A stretch of DNA of 64,000 bases from Chryseobacterium pennipullorum (GTDB lineage: Bacteria > Bacteroidota > Bacteroidia > Flavobacteriales > Weeksellaceae): NCBI RefSeq assembly GCF_003384725.1, contig NZ_QNVV01000011.1:1-64000 (forward strand), read 5' to 3'. Positions 33,127 to 41,573 of this stretch are shown one piece after another. The notes beneath the pieces are model-generated. The model was given only the letters and a program-made list of their open reading frames with translations. It made no database searches and was not told the origin of the DNA. Positions within the stretch are counted from its first letter, which is position 1. Each line of letters starts with the position of its first letter. The translations under genes and the position numbers were made by a program.

Positions 33127-34686
33127 TTATACAACCCTTAGATATTGTTTGTCTTTCACCAGCCAGAGACCGATAAAGGTCAGCAGTCCGTTAAGAACAA
33201 TCAATTCTACCCCGATGCGGTAGTCTGTGTAAGTGGTCACCGCTAGATTGATAATATAGGTAAGAGCCGGAGCTAAAATAGTCACCGCAAGAATTGAATA
33301 TTTTCTGGAGATTTTAAACTTCGTGAAAATTCCAAAGGCAAACAGTCCCAGAAGTGGTCCGTACGTATAGCCAGCAATTTCCATAATAAGATATACGATG
33401 GATTTATCATTCAAGGCCTTGAAAACCATGATCAGAATAAAAAAGACTACCGTGAAGGTCAAATGAACTTTCATGCGGAGACGCTTTTTTTCCTTTTCCG
33501 TTTTGGTGGTATCCTCATTAAGGTTGAGGAGATCCACACAATACGAACTGGTGACCGCCGTTAAAGCACCATCTGCTGAAGGAAAAAGTGCCGAAATCAA
33601 CCCAATGATAAAGATAATGGAAATAGCCATTGGAAAATATCCCTGAAGTGATAAAGCTGGGAACAGGTCGTCGCCCATAATATTTTTGATATTACCAGCT
33701 GCATCTTTAAACCCAAAAATGTTGGTAACGGTGTCAGATTGTAAAGTTCCATATTCAGCACCGTTTTGCAAGGCAAAAAGATATAATAAACCACCTAAAA
33801 ACAGAAAGGCCAGATTCACCAGAAGCAGCGTTCCGGCAAAGGTCAGCATGTTTTTCTTGGAGTTCTTAAGATTATCAACAGAAATGTTTTTCTGCATCAT
33901 TTCCTGATCCAGTCCGGTCATTGCGATGGTTATAAAAATTCCTCCCAGAATGGTTTTAAGGAAGAACGTTTTCGAATTGGGGTCAAAATTGATGAAATGA
34001 GTATAATTTTTCTGTTCCAGAATGGTGTAGGCTTCTCCAAAAGACAGGTTCAGATTGGATAAGATATAGACAATACAGGCTATCAGGCTGATAATCATAA
34101 AAGAAGTCTGCAGGGTATCGGTAATGACGATCGTCTTTACTCCCCCTTCAAAGGTATACAAAAGTACCATCAGCAAAAGCACCATTGAGGTCAGCCAGAA
34201 CGGTGCCCCCAAGCCTTCCAGTAAAAATATCTGCAAAACATTGACTACCAGGTATAATCTTGCCGTAGCTCCGATAGCCCTTGAAATAATGAAAAATATA
34301 GAACCTATCTTATGGGCTTCCACGTTGAATCTTCTTCCTAAATAGGTATAGATGGACGTAAGGTTCATTTTATAATACAGAGGCAGTAAGATAGCTGCAA
34401 CAATAAAATAACCAATGAAAAAGCCGATCACCATCATATAATATTCGAAACCTCCGAAGATATATTCCGAGCCCGTCATTTTTCCTACCGTTCCCGGGAC
34501 AGATATAAAGGTAACACCACTTAGGCTGGTTCCGATCATTCCGAATGCAACGAGCCACCATTTGCTTTTTTTGTTACCGATAAAAAATGACTGGTTATCA
34601 GAATTCCGGCTTGTGAAATAAGAGATCACCAATAGACCTACGAAATAGATAAAAACAAATAGCAAAAGGACAGTTCCTGGATTCAT
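33127..34686 (-). CDS. sodium:solute symporter (SSS family)
   Basis: A 519-residue integral membrane transporter with about 13 helices, driving uptake of a small solute with Na+. The SSS signature region is visible: WLVAFGMIGTSLSGVTFISV with the family G-T-S-x-S-G segment (~45-60), GFFIGYFIVAAILLPLYYKM, and the central GLISALFPSADGALTAVTSSY, corresponding to the sodium-site helix. Substrate (sugar, sialic acid, amino acid or other) cannot be told. A -7 box lies at 34707-34714. It is single-gene, with terminators on both sides. Confidence 0.88.
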   Translation of the reverse strand: MNPGTVLLLFVFIYFVGLLVISYFTSRNSDNQSFFIGNKKSKWWLVAFGMIGTSLSGVTFISVPGTVGKMTGSEYIFGGFEYYMMVIGFFIGYFIVAAILLPLYYKMNLTSIYTYLGRRFNVEAHKIGSIFFIISRAIGATARLYLVVNVLQIFLLEGLGAPFWLTSMVLLLMVLLYTFEGGVKTIVITDTLQTSFMIISLIACIVYILSNLNLSFGEAYTILEQKNYTHFINFDPNSKTFFLKTILGGIFITIAMTGLDQEMMQKNISVDNLKNSKKNMLTFAGTLLLVNLAFLFLGGLLYLFALQNGAEYGTLQSDTVTNIFGFKDAAGNIKNIMGDDLFPALSLQGYFPMAISIIFIIGLISALFPSADGALTAVTSSYCVDLLNLNEDTTKTEKEKKRLRMKVHLTFTVVFFILIMVFKALNDKSIVYLIMEIAGYTYGPLLGLFAFGIFTKFKISRKYSILAVTILAPALTYIINLAVTTYTDYRIGVELIVLNGLLTFIGLWLVKDKQYLRVV

Positions 34687-34706
34687 GCTTATATTTTAAA
34701 TTTTAG

Positions 34707-34714
34707 CAAATATA
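34707..34714 (-). promoter_or_regulatory. TAnnTTTG box of the symporter
   Basis: The minus strand reads TATATTTG, 20 bases before the start at 34686. Confidence 0.55.
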
Positions 34715-34741
34715 GTTTTTTTCTGTTCTGCTGAAAAAGAA

Positions 34742-34774
34742 AAAACCTTTCAGATGTTTAGGCTGAAAGGTTTT
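34742..34774 (-). terminator. terminator of the YjdI-OsmC-YjdJ operon
   Basis: Twelve-base stem AAAACCTTTCAG / CTGAAAGGTTTT with a nine-base loop, and a T-rich tail on the minus strand. It sits between the operon end (34800) and the symporter promoter. Confidence 0.8.
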
Positions 34775-34799
34775 GTATTGTAAGAGTGGAGAACAGTGA

Positions 34800-35087
34800 C
34801 TAATTCACAAGAACATCCTGCAGTTCCTCACTTTTCTGAAAGCTTGCCTTAGCGAAAGGACAAAGGGGAATGATTTTTTTACCGTTTTTCCTGGCAAAAT
34901 CTACTGCTGCCAGCAGCATTTCCTTACCGACACCTTTGCCGTTGTAAGCTTCTTCCACCTCCGTGTGGTCGATTATAAATCTTTCTTCTCCGGCCCAGGT
35001 GTAAGTCATCATTCCTGCACGCCTTCCATCTATGAAAGCTTCAAAACTTCCGTGTTTCTCGTCGTTGTTTTGTTTTACTTCGATCAT
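34800..35087 (-). CDS. YjdJ-like GNAT N-acetyltransferase
   Basis: A 95-residue minimal acetyltransferase domain of the short YjdJ type. It has the acetyl-CoA loop VEEAYNGKGVGKEML (about residues 43-57, the R/Q-x-x-G-x-G/A pattern seen as N-G-K-G-V-G-K) and the terminal IIPLCPFAKASFQK. It lies 1 base after OsmC and ends the operon YjdI-OsmC-YjdJ. In E. coli yjdI and yjdJ are also neighbours, supporting a conserved thiol/stress link. The acetyl acceptor is unknown. A second copy lies at 37404-37715. Confidence 0.85.
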   Translation of the reverse strand: MIEVKQNNDEKHGSFEAFIDGRRAGMMTYTWAGEERFIIDHTEVEEAYNGKGVGKEMLLAAVDFARKNGKKIIPLCPFAKASFQKSEELQDVLVN

Positions 35088-35088
35088 G

Positions 35089-35484
35089 TTATGAGAATTT
35101 AGTTAGTATTTCTATGTCGTTGGTTAATATTTTATGTACTGGGCAGGCGTCTGCGATGGCATGTAATCTCTTCATCTGGTCCTCGTCCAGAATGCCATCG
35201 AAGCTGATCCCTCTCGTGAACACAGCTCTTTTGGTCAAAGGGAAGTTTTCAAGCTCTACTTCCACATTGATGTTTTCCACATCCCATTCCTTTCTTTCGA
35301 TATACATCCTTAAAGTGGCTGCCGTACAGCTTGCCAGCGAAGTTGCCATGATTTCAAAAGGATTGAAGCCTTTATTTTGTCCGCCTTTATCAATAGGTTC
35401 ATCGGTGATGATTGTGTTTTCACCCGCTGTTACCTCCGTGTAATATTTTGTTTTTCCTAAACTTGCTTTTACCGTTACCGCCAT
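35089..35484 (-). CDS. OsmC-family peroxiredoxin-like protein
   Basis: A 131-residue protein of the OsmC/Ohr superfamily, which reduces organic hydroperoxides or scavenges sulfur species through two cysteines. The first Cys is in ATSLASCTAATLRMYIERK (~47-65); the second in HAIADACPVHKIL (~115-125). The E-x(n)-R and NP-F-E-I-M segment (GFNPFEIMAT) is canonical. It overlaps the YjdI gene by one base (TAATG) and precedes the YjdJ-like gene by one base. Substrate class (OsmC versus YhfA type) is not resolved; the sequence leans to the YhfA/OsmC general type. Confidence 0.9.
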   Translation of the reverse strand: MAVTVKASLGKTKYYTEVTAGENTIITDEPIDKGGQNKGFNPFEIMATSLASCTAATLRMYIERKEWDVENINVEVELENFPLTKRAVFTRGISFDGILDEDQMKRLHAIADACPVHKILTNDIEILTKFS

Positions 35485-35702
35485 TATTTTACTGTATTGA
35501 ATTTATAACTTAATGCGCCGGAAGGGCATTGGTCTATTTGTTTTCTAAGTTCTTCCGGACTTGCATTGGCTGCTTTGATCCAAGGTCTGTCTTTAGGATT
35601 ATAAACGTTAGGAAGCAGTTTTACACATATGGCAGAGTGAATACATTTCTGAGGCTGCCATATGACTGTAATGTCGCCATTGGGATATTCGTGTGTTTCC
35701 AT
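35484..35702 (-). CDS. YjdI-like (4Fe-4S) mono-cluster protein
   Basis: A 72-residue small Fe-S protein, the first gene of a three-gene operon. Cysteines fit the Fer4_19 family: QKCIHSAICVKLLPNVYN (C at ~20 and 26) and IDQCPSGALSYKF with the last Cys at ~59. The family binds a single [4Fe-4S]-like cluster with three or four Cys. It may supply electrons to a redox or acetyl-transfer reaction by the OsmC and GNAT partners, but the physiological role is not established. Start ATG at 35702 is supported by full family length. Confidence 0.88.
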   Translation of the reverse strand: METHEYPNGDITVIWQPQKCIHSAICVKLLPNVYNPKDRPWIKAANASPEELRKQIDQCPSGALSYKFNTVK

Positions 35703-35892
35703 ATCAATTTTGTTTTAATAATTTTAAACTTTCCTATCCGGAACCAGCCATATGAGAGCCACGATATTATAAAAACGTATGGCAATATAAGGATAAAAAA
35801 ATGAACTTGTGATGCACAAAATGTAAAATATATGCTGGTTCACTTCCGAAAGCATTAATTCTTTCAGCTTGGGTTTTCACTCCTATATCGCA

Positions 35893-36432
35893 TTAGCCAT
35901 CCGTATACAGCTGATTTTTAAAGTTTTCAATTTTAGTTTTCAATTCATGAAGCATATCAGGATTGATTACTCCGCTTTCAAGATCAAAATTTTCGTAAAA
36001 CTTAGGGAGCGAAAAAGTATCCTTGATGTCTGCTGCAAATTGAGGGAAAAATGTTTTTGCTGTATTCATTACATTGCCACCTCCATACCCTCCGGGAGAT
36101 GTGCTCATCAGGAGCATCGGTTTATTTTGAAATACCTTTACATTAATTCTGGATGCCCAGTCGAAAATATTTTTAAAGGCTGCGCTGTAAGAACGGTTGT
36201 GCTCAGCAAGAGAACAGATGATTATATCACAGTCTTCAATCGCCTTTAAAAAACGATATGCTTCGTCCGGAAATCCTTTCTTTTCAAGATCTACAGAGAA
36301 AACAGGCATGGTAAAGTCATTAAGATCAATAAGATTAATGTTTTCATTCTGAAAATCTTTCAGAACAAACTTCACCAATTCCCGGTTAATAGAAGTGGAA
36401 GAGGAACTTCCTGCAAATGCTAATATTTTCAT
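35893..36432 (-). CDS. NAD(P)H-dependent FMN reductase
   Basis: A 179-residue flavodoxin-fold oxidoreductase. The FMN-phosphate loop is FAGSSSSTSINRELVKF (~5-21), and the second flavin loop is MLLMSTSPGGYGGGNVM (~107-123), both diagnostic of the FMN_red family (ArsH/SsuE/azoreductase type). It reduces FMN or quinones with NAD(P)H. It lies 24 bases downstream of a pirin gene on the same strand, so it is likely co-transcribed; together they fit an electrophile or quinone-stress response. It is separated from the YjdI operon downstream by ~190 bases. Confidence 0.88.
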   Translation of the reverse strand: MKILAFAGSSSSTSINRELVKFVLKDFQNENINLIDLNDFTMPVFSVDLEKKGFPDEAYRFLKAIEDCDIIICSLAEHNRSYSAAFKNIFDWASRINVKVFQNKPMLLMSTSPGGYGGGNVMNTAKTFFPQFAADIKDTFSLPKFYENFDLESGVINPDMLHELKTKIENFKNQLYTDG

Positions 36433-36456
36433 GTCTTATAGGGTTCCTGAGCAAAA

Positions 36457-37356
36457 TTATTTTCTGTTTAAAACGGCTTTGGGAAGAGGAACATATTCTT
36501 TATCATCTCCCGGAACCAAAGGAAAGGCATCATGGTTCTGGTCATTCCAGTTTACTTTTGCCTGGTCAATTATTTCCTTATCAGAGTTGACGAAGTTCCA
36601 GAAAATAAAACGCTCTTCGTCAAAAGGTTCTCCACCAAAAAGATATACAGTTCCGTTTTCACTCATGTCAAACTCACATAGTTTGGTATCTTTGGCGATC
36701 ATCAGTTGTTTTGAGCCATAAGAATTCCCTTCAGTGGTTACTGTTCCGTCAAGAACGTACATGGCTGCTTCTCCATAAAGATCTTTTCCAATGCTTATTT
36801 TTCGGGCCTCTTTCGTTTTGATTTCTATGAAAAATAGCTTGCTGTGAACGGGAACGGGAGAGGTTCTTCCAAATGCCTCACCTGCAATTAATTTATACTG
36901 AATGCCATCCTCTTCCCATACTGGAATTGTGTCTTCTTCAATATGGTGGAAGGTAGGTTCTGCTTGTTCCAGGTGTTTGGGAAGTCCTACCCAGATCTGA
37001 AATCCGTGAAGCCTCTTATCGGTGTGTCGTAGATACTCAGGAGTTCTTTCCGAATGAACAACCCCTTTTCCGGCAGTCATCCAGTTGACGGCACCGGGCT
37101 TAATCTCAACGGCATTTCCAATGCTGTCTCTGTGAAAAATAGAGCCTTCCAGTAGGTAAGTTAAAGTGGATAGCCCGATATGGGGATGTGGCGGAACATC
37201 AAGGTTTTGGTAATCCTTTAGTTCAGAAGGCCCCATATGATCAATAAAGACGAATGGTCCCACGGCTCTTTTTTCCCGGAAAGGGAGAAGCCTTCCTACC
37301 AGAAAATTTCCTATATCTGCTGCTTTTTCTTCGATGATAAGTCCAATATTTGACAT
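36457..37356 (-). CDS. pirin-family protein (second type)
   Basis: A 299-residue bicupin. The metal site is in the N-terminal cupin: VPPHPHIGLSTLTYLLEG, with His at ~56 and 58, then a His in GSIFHRDS and a Glu in the VHSERTP motif. The C-terminal domain (KLFFIEIKTKEARKIS) is divergent. Bacterial pirins can be quercetin dioxygenases or redox sensors. It sits next to an FMN reductase, and another pirin of different sequence lies at 37930-38805. The two are not simple duplicates. Likely a three-gene run (GNAT 37404, pirin, FMN reductase). Confidence 0.88.
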   Translation of the reverse strand: MSNIGLIIEEKAADIGNFLVGRLLPFREKRAVGPFVFIDHMGPSELKDYQNLDVPPHPHIGLSTLTYLLEGSIFHRDSIGNAVEIKPGAVNWMTAGKGVVHSERTPEYLRHTDKRLHGFQIWVGLPKHLEQAEPTFHHIEEDTIPVWEEDGIQYKLIAGEAFGRTSPVPVHSKLFFIEIKTKEARKISIGKDLYGEAAMYVLDGTVTTEGNSYGSKQLMIAKDTKLCEFDMSENGTVYLFGGEPFDEERFIFWNFVNSDKEIIDQAKVNWNDQNHDAFPLVPGDDKEYVPLPKAVLNRK

Positions 37357-37403
37357 AATTGTTATGAATTGTTGATTAAAAATTAAAATATTTTCCCGGA
37401 GAC

Positions 37404-37715
37404 TTAAAGTTGATTATAACCTTCAAATCTTTCATCCACGATGCGTTTCCACTCAGGATGTTTTTTAATAAAAGCAAAAACATATGGACAGAACGGGAGT
37501 AGTTTTTTACCGCTTTCTTCAATATAATTCAAAGTTTTTTCTACCACCGCAGCGGCAGCACCGCTCCCGGCAAGCTCCGGTTCTGCTTCCGTATGTATCA
37601 GGGAAATCTGCTGCATGGTTTCACGGTAATCTATGAATGCATAATGGCCGTTGATGGCTATTTCAAATCTTTTATCTGTTTTTGAGAGTGGGATATTTTC
37701 AAATTCTGGTTTCAT
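37404..37715 (-). CDS. YjdJ-like GNAT N-acetyltransferase, second copy
   Basis: A 103-residue short acetyltransferase, homologous to the one at 34800-35087. Shared features are the central HTEAEPELAGSGAAAAVVEK (acetyl-CoA loop, G-S-G-A-A) and the terminal LLPFCPYVFAFIKKHPEW, comparable with the IIPLCPFA end of the other copy. It is followed 47 bases later by the pirin gene on the same strand. Substrate unknown. The duplication within 3 kb suggests paralogs serving two related stress units. Confidence 0.85.
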   Translation of the reverse strand: MKPEFENIPLSKTDKRFEIAINGHYAFIDYRETMQQISLIHTEAEPELAGSGAAAAVVEKTLNYIEESGKKLLPFCPYVFAFIKKHPEWKRIVDERFEGYNQL

Positions 37716-37744
37716 ATTTTTTAAAATTAAAGAGTACCTGTTTT

Positions 37745-37810
37745 AGTGTGATATGACACTGTTCTTTCCTTCAAGACAGCCGGTCCTTACAGGTTTCTCG
37801 GCCTGTAAGG
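37745..37810. repeat. two inverted repeats in an intergenic gap
   Basis: AGTGT-N6-ACACT (37745-37760) and CCTTACAGG-N8-CCTGTAAGG (37785-37810). Neither has a T-run, so they are possible operators or transcript-end structures between the two pirin units. Confidence 0.45.
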
Positions 37811-37929
37811 CGGGCAGTCATTAGCTAACTTATGATCTTCAGTCAATAAAATAGATAGACTGATTTCACATTATTATATAAAGTTAATAAAAAAGGATTT
37901 ATTCGGAATTAAGATAAATTTAATTCTTC

Positions 37930-38805
37930 TTAATCTTCAAGGTATCCGAATTTTCCGGTGTTGAAGTCTTCAAAAGCCTGCATAATCTCTTCTCTTGAGT
38001 TCATGACAAATGGGCCATGAGGAAAGATAGGCTCGTTGATTGGTTCGCCACTGATGATAAGAACAATAGAATCTTCTTTAGCCTCAATGGTGAATGTTTC
38101 TCCTTCATTTTTAAATAAAGCAAAGTGGTCACTCTTTACCTGTTCTTCTCCATTGATGATGATGCTTCCTTCAATCACTAAAGCAGCGGTATTGAAGGTT
38201 GCCGGGAAATCAAAATCTGCCTTTCCGCCTGCCTTAAGCTTGGCGTTCATCATATGAACCGGAGTGAAAGTCGTGGCAGGTCCTTTATGACCTTTATATT
38301 CTCCGGCAATGACTTCGATAAGACCGTTTTCTCCTATATCCACTCTTTCCATTTTCGTATTTTCAATGGCCTGGTATTTGGGATGACTCATCTTATCTTT
38401 CGCCGGGAGATTGACCCAAAGCTGTACCATCTGGAAAATTCCGCCGGTTTTTGCCCATTCAGTTTCGTGGTATTCTTTATGAAGAACTCCTTTAGCAGCG
38501 GTCATCCACTGTACATCTCCTTCCCCAATGACGCCACCCCCGCCAGCACTGTCGTGATGTTCTACTTTGCCGCTGTAAGCGATGGTTACCGTTTCAAAAC
38601 CCCGGTGTGGATGTACGCCCACGCCTCTCGGTCTGTCGGAACCATTGAAATGGAATTTTGAATTGTAATCAAGCATAATGAACGGATCCATTCTTTTCAT
38701 GTCTAATCCATGTACACCTGGAATAAAATTATGAACCCTAAACCCATCGCCTACAAAATGTGCAGGACGTGGAGATACTACTATTTCTACTTTTTTAGTT
38801 GCCAT
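37930..38805 (-). CDS. pirin-family protein (YhhW-like)
   Basis: A 291-residue bicupin. The metal motif VHPHRGFETVTIAYSG (H ~61, 63) is followed by KVEHHDSAGGGGVIGEGDVQ and a HKEYHETE segment, which give the 3-His-1-Glu site of pirins such as YhhW, a quercetin 2,3-dioxygenase-type fold. The C-terminal cupin is intact (GSIIINGEEQVKSDHFALF). ATG at 38805 follows the box TACTTTTG on the minus strand (38828-38835). Biological substrate is uncertain; pirins in this phylum are often induced by oxidants and electrophiles. Confidence 0.9.
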   Translation of the reverse strand: MATKKVEIVVSPRPAHFVGDGFRVHNFIPGVHGLDMKRMDPFIMLDYNSKFHFNGSDRPRGVGVHPHRGFETVTIAYSGKVEHHDSAGGGGVIGEGDVQWMTAAKGVLHKEYHETEWAKTGGIFQMVQLWVNLPAKDKMSHPKYQAIENTKMERVDIGENGLIEVIAGEYKGHKGPATTFTPVHMMNAKLKAGGKADFDFPATFNTAALVIEGSIIINGEEQVKSDHFALFKNEGETFTIEAKEDSIVLIISGEPINEPIFPHGPFVMNSREEIMQAFEDFNTGKFGYLED

Positions 38806-38827
38806 AATATTGTTGATTTTATATACA

Positions 38828-38835
38828 CAAAAGTA
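38828..38835 (-). promoter_or_regulatory. TAnnTTTG box of the YhhW-like pirin
   Basis: The minus strand reads TACTTTTG, 22 bases before the start. Confidence 0.55.
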
Positions 38836-38972
38836 CCATACTAATACCTCAAACGCATTGATCTGTGATAAGTTCGGACGACAACAGGGAAGGGCTAACA
38901 GGTCGTATGGAACAGGCTTTAAATTCTGTTGACACTTTCAGCCTTTGTTCTTTTATCTTTTTCCCCGAAAAA

Positions 38973-40376
38973 TTAATCTTCTTTTGATTTCATATTCTTA
39001 CCATCTGAAATATGAAGCCTTCTGAACACGAATCCTGATACAATCGTCAGGATACCTACCGTAAGAAATGTGTATCGGAAGGCATTGTGGATTTCCCCAT
39101 CAATAAGATCTGAATTTTCAAATACTTTTAAAACGATCAGTCCGAAAGCGATTCCAAAACCTATAGCGAGCTGCTGGTTGACAGATATTAAAGAGTTTCC
39201 GCTGCTGGTCTGGAAATTTCGAAGATCCGCTATCGAAATGGTGTTCATTGAAGTAAACTGAATAGAGTTAAAAAAACCCAGGACAGCAATAATAGGAACA
39301 AACCAGTATAGGGAAGTATGGATATCGGGAATCGCAAGCAGGCAGATCAGTGTTCCGATAATAAAAGTGTTGATCATCAGAGTCTGCCGGTATCCGTATT
39401 TATCTAAAATTTTTATCACAGATGACTTACCGAAGATCGCCGTTAATGCCATAGGGGCAATGATCCATCCTGATGTAACCGCGGACTGCTTATACGCAAT
39501 CTGAATCATCAGCGGGAGTAATAAAGGAACGGAACTGATCCCTAATCTTGTGGCCAGATTGCCAACAATTCCCACACGGAAAGTTCTTACCTGGAAAAGG
39601 TTTAATGGGAAAATCGGATTTCCATCCCTTTTTGCATGTCTGTAGTAATAGTACAGGAACAGGAATCCTAAGATGAAAACAAGAAGTACCGGTGTGATAT
39701 TCTGTATATCGCCAAATAGTTCCAGTGAAACTGAAAGCAGGAGCGACGCTGCAGCGAAAATTAAAAATCCTTTCAGGTCAAAATCTACATCTGCGGATTT
39801 ATAGTTAGGCATAAACTTCAATCCTAAAAGAATCCCCAATACTCCAATTGGAATATTGATCAGGAATATCCAGTGCCAGGAAAGATAATCTACCATATAT
39901 CCTCCCACCAATGGTCCCAGTACAGGACCGATAAGAGCAGGAATAATGGCAAAATTCATCGCTTTAAGAAGCTCGCTTTTATCAAATGTTTTAATCAGGG
40001 CCAGTTTTCCTACCGGCGTCATCAGGCTTCCGCCGACTCCCTGAATCACCCTTGAAATTACAAGATGGGTGAGGTTTTGAGACATTGAACAGAACAGCGA
40101 ACCCAGGCTGAACAGAATAAGAGAGAAAATAAATATCTTTTTGGTCCCGAAACGGTCTGCCAGAAATCCGCTCGCAGGCATAAAGACGGCCAGGGTCAGA
40201 ACATAGCTGATGATCGCATTCTGCATATTCAGAGGAGACTCCTGCAGATCCTTTGCGATAGAAGGAAGAGATGTATTCAGGATGGTAGAATCCAGCATTT
40301 GCATAAAAATAGCAGTAGCCAGAATAAGGGGAAGTATTTTCTTTATGGAAGGTTCTTGTGGGTGTGTTTCTGTCAT
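38973..40376 (-). CDS. MFS transporter, DHA2 (EmrB/HsrA-type) drug exporter
   Basis: A 467-residue proton antiporter with about 14 helices. Motifs: FMQMLDSTILNTSLPSIAKD (motif D of the 14-TM family, ~20-39), the loop-2 motif GFLADRFGTKKIFI (motif A), RVIQGVGGSLMTPVGKLALI (motif B), and GPVLGPLVGGYMVDYLSWHW (motif C, antiporter). It is likely to export hydrophobic drugs or toxic metabolites. No adjacent membrane-fusion (EmrA) gene is present on this strand, so it may act alone, as HsrA-like proteins do. It stands at the upstream end of the minus-strand stress block. Confidence 0.88.
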   Translation of the reverse strand: MTETHPQEPSIKKILPLILATAIFMQMLDSTILNTSLPSIAKDLQESPLNMQNAIISYVLTLAVFMPASGFLADRFGTKKIFIFSLILFSLGSLFCSMSQNLTHLVISRVIQGVGGSLMTPVGKLALIKTFDKSELLKAMNFAIIPALIGPVLGPLVGGYMVDYLSWHWIFLINIPIGVLGILLGLKFMPNYKSADVDFDLKGFLIFAAASLLLSVSLELFGDIQNITPVLLVFILGFLFLYYYYRHAKRDGNPIFPLNLFQVRTFRVGIVGNLATRLGISSVPLLLPLMIQIAYKQSAVTSGWIIAPMALTAIFGKSSVIKILDKYGYRQTLMINTFIIGTLICLLAIPDIHTSLYWFVPIIAVLGFFNSIQFTSMNTISIADLRNFQTSSGNSLISVNQQLAIGFGIAFGLIVLKVFENSDLIDGEIHNAFRYTFLTVGILTIVSGFVFRRLHISDGKNMKSKED

Positions 40377-40480
40377 TTTCTACAGGCTGAGCTTTTATAA
40401 AAGTTCAGGCTTATTTTTATTTGAAAAAAATGCTTACTCTAAGCAGTTGGTCTTTAGATAAAGATTTCCATATAAAATTA

Positions 40481-40512
40481 AAAAAGTCCTGTGAGATTTC
40501 ACAGGACTTTTT
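40481..40512. terminator. bidirectional terminator
   Basis: Fourteen-base perfect stem (40481-40494 with 40499-40512), A-tract before and T-tract after. It ends the secreted-protein gene (40516-41328, minus). Confidence 0.85.
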
Positions 40513-40515
40513 GAT

Positions 40516-41328
40516 TTATTTTCGAGGTTTTTCTACTCCTTTCCATTCGTTACCAGCTTTTCTGTACTGGCTCAGGGTAAAGTTCTTGAAATCTTTCGTT
40601 TTATATTCAATATTATCAGTATTTTGTTCAAAAGGCATGATGTAATAAAAATCAACATCCGTTTTGTCTGATTTATTTCCTTTTTTTACTGAAGGCACAT
40701 ACTTGGAAAATTTATAATTCGGAAGATATTGTCTTAGTCTTGTGTAGAAAGCTTTGTCTTCTTTTTCATTTGGAATAATGTCCACGATATTTAAATTATC
40801 CTTTTTCTTATCAATCCAAAGGTAGTAGGTTTTCTCTTCACCAATATTTCTGTTGAAAGAGTTGAAAGCAAACAATTCTTTAGGTACCAGTTCTTTGATT
40901 CTCTCTGGATCTACTTTGGTATAATACTGACCTTTGGAAGGATCTACGTACGTTTCAAGGTTGTACATCAGGACAGAATTGTTTTCAAATTTTTTATTTT
41001 TAAAATACTGATTCAAAGATAATTCAGCAGTTGCTCTGAGCTCTTTACCTCTGTCATCCAGTTTTTTGGAAGGGTTTTGCGGGTTCACCTCTTTTACAAA
41101 CTGATATAATACAATAGGCTTTATATCTTTCAGGTGTGGATATGTTTTCAGCTGTTCAGCTTTTACCAGCCAATAAAACTGTTGATAATAATCGTCCTTA
41201 TCAGCGTCTTTTACACTTTTATAAGCCAATGCGAGCTTTTTTGAGTTCAGGTATTTGCCAAATTTACCCTGCCCGAAAGCAAAACTGATGGATAATAAGG
41301 CAAATAAAACAGTAAGGTTTCTTCTCAT
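40516..41328 (-). CDS. hypothetical exported protein
   Basis: A 270-residue protein with a signal peptide (MRRNLTVLFALLSISFAFGQ; start 41328 preferred over one ten codons upstream). The mature part is Lys/Tyr-rich, with helical N-terminal repeats (YLNSKKLALAYKSVKDADKD) and then a mixed beta region (YYTKVDPERIKELVPKELF, KTYYLWIDKKKDNLNIVDI). I do not recognise a family, and there is no sorting tail or lipobox, so it is probably periplasmic. It is single-gene, bounded by terminators. Confidence 0.6.
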   Translation of the reverse strand: MRRNLTVLFALLSISFAFGQGKFGKYLNSKKLALAYKSVKDADKDDYYQQFYWLVKAEQLKTYPHLKDIKPIVLYQFVKEVNPQNPSKKLDDRGKELRATAELSLNQYFKNKKFENNSVLMYNLETYVDPSKGQYYTKVDPERIKELVPKELFAFNSFNRNIGEEKTYYLWIDKKKDNLNIVDIIPNEKEDKAFYTRLRQYLPNYKFSKYVPSVKKGNKSDKTDVDFYYIMPFEQNTDNIEYKTKDFKNFTLSQYRKAGNEWKGVEKPRK

Positions 41329-41434
41329 TTTTTTATAATTGATATTTTCGTTTTCCAAATATAATTATTTATTAGATAATATTTTTGATTGTCAGTTAAA
41401 TTATGTCGATATTATTGCTGTTAATTCAAAAGAA

Positions 41435-41456
41435 AATCCTGTATTGCTACAGGATT
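41435..41456 (-). terminator. terminator of asnB
   Basis: Nine-base stem AATCCTGTA / TACAGGATT with a four-base loop, T-rich downstream on the minus strand. It lies ~120 bases after the asnB stop. Confidence 0.65.
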
Positions 41457-41573
41457 GATAAATTATAAAAGAGGTAAAGAAAGGTGGAAATAAAACTGCT
41501 GAATTTTATCAGGCAGTTAAACACATTATTTCACTTCAATCCCTTCATAGTAAGCTCTCTGGCCTTGGAGCGT

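Noticed and set aside
35869..36249. 126-residue plus-strand frame
   Set aside because: Antisense to the FMN reductase gene, which has clear motifs.
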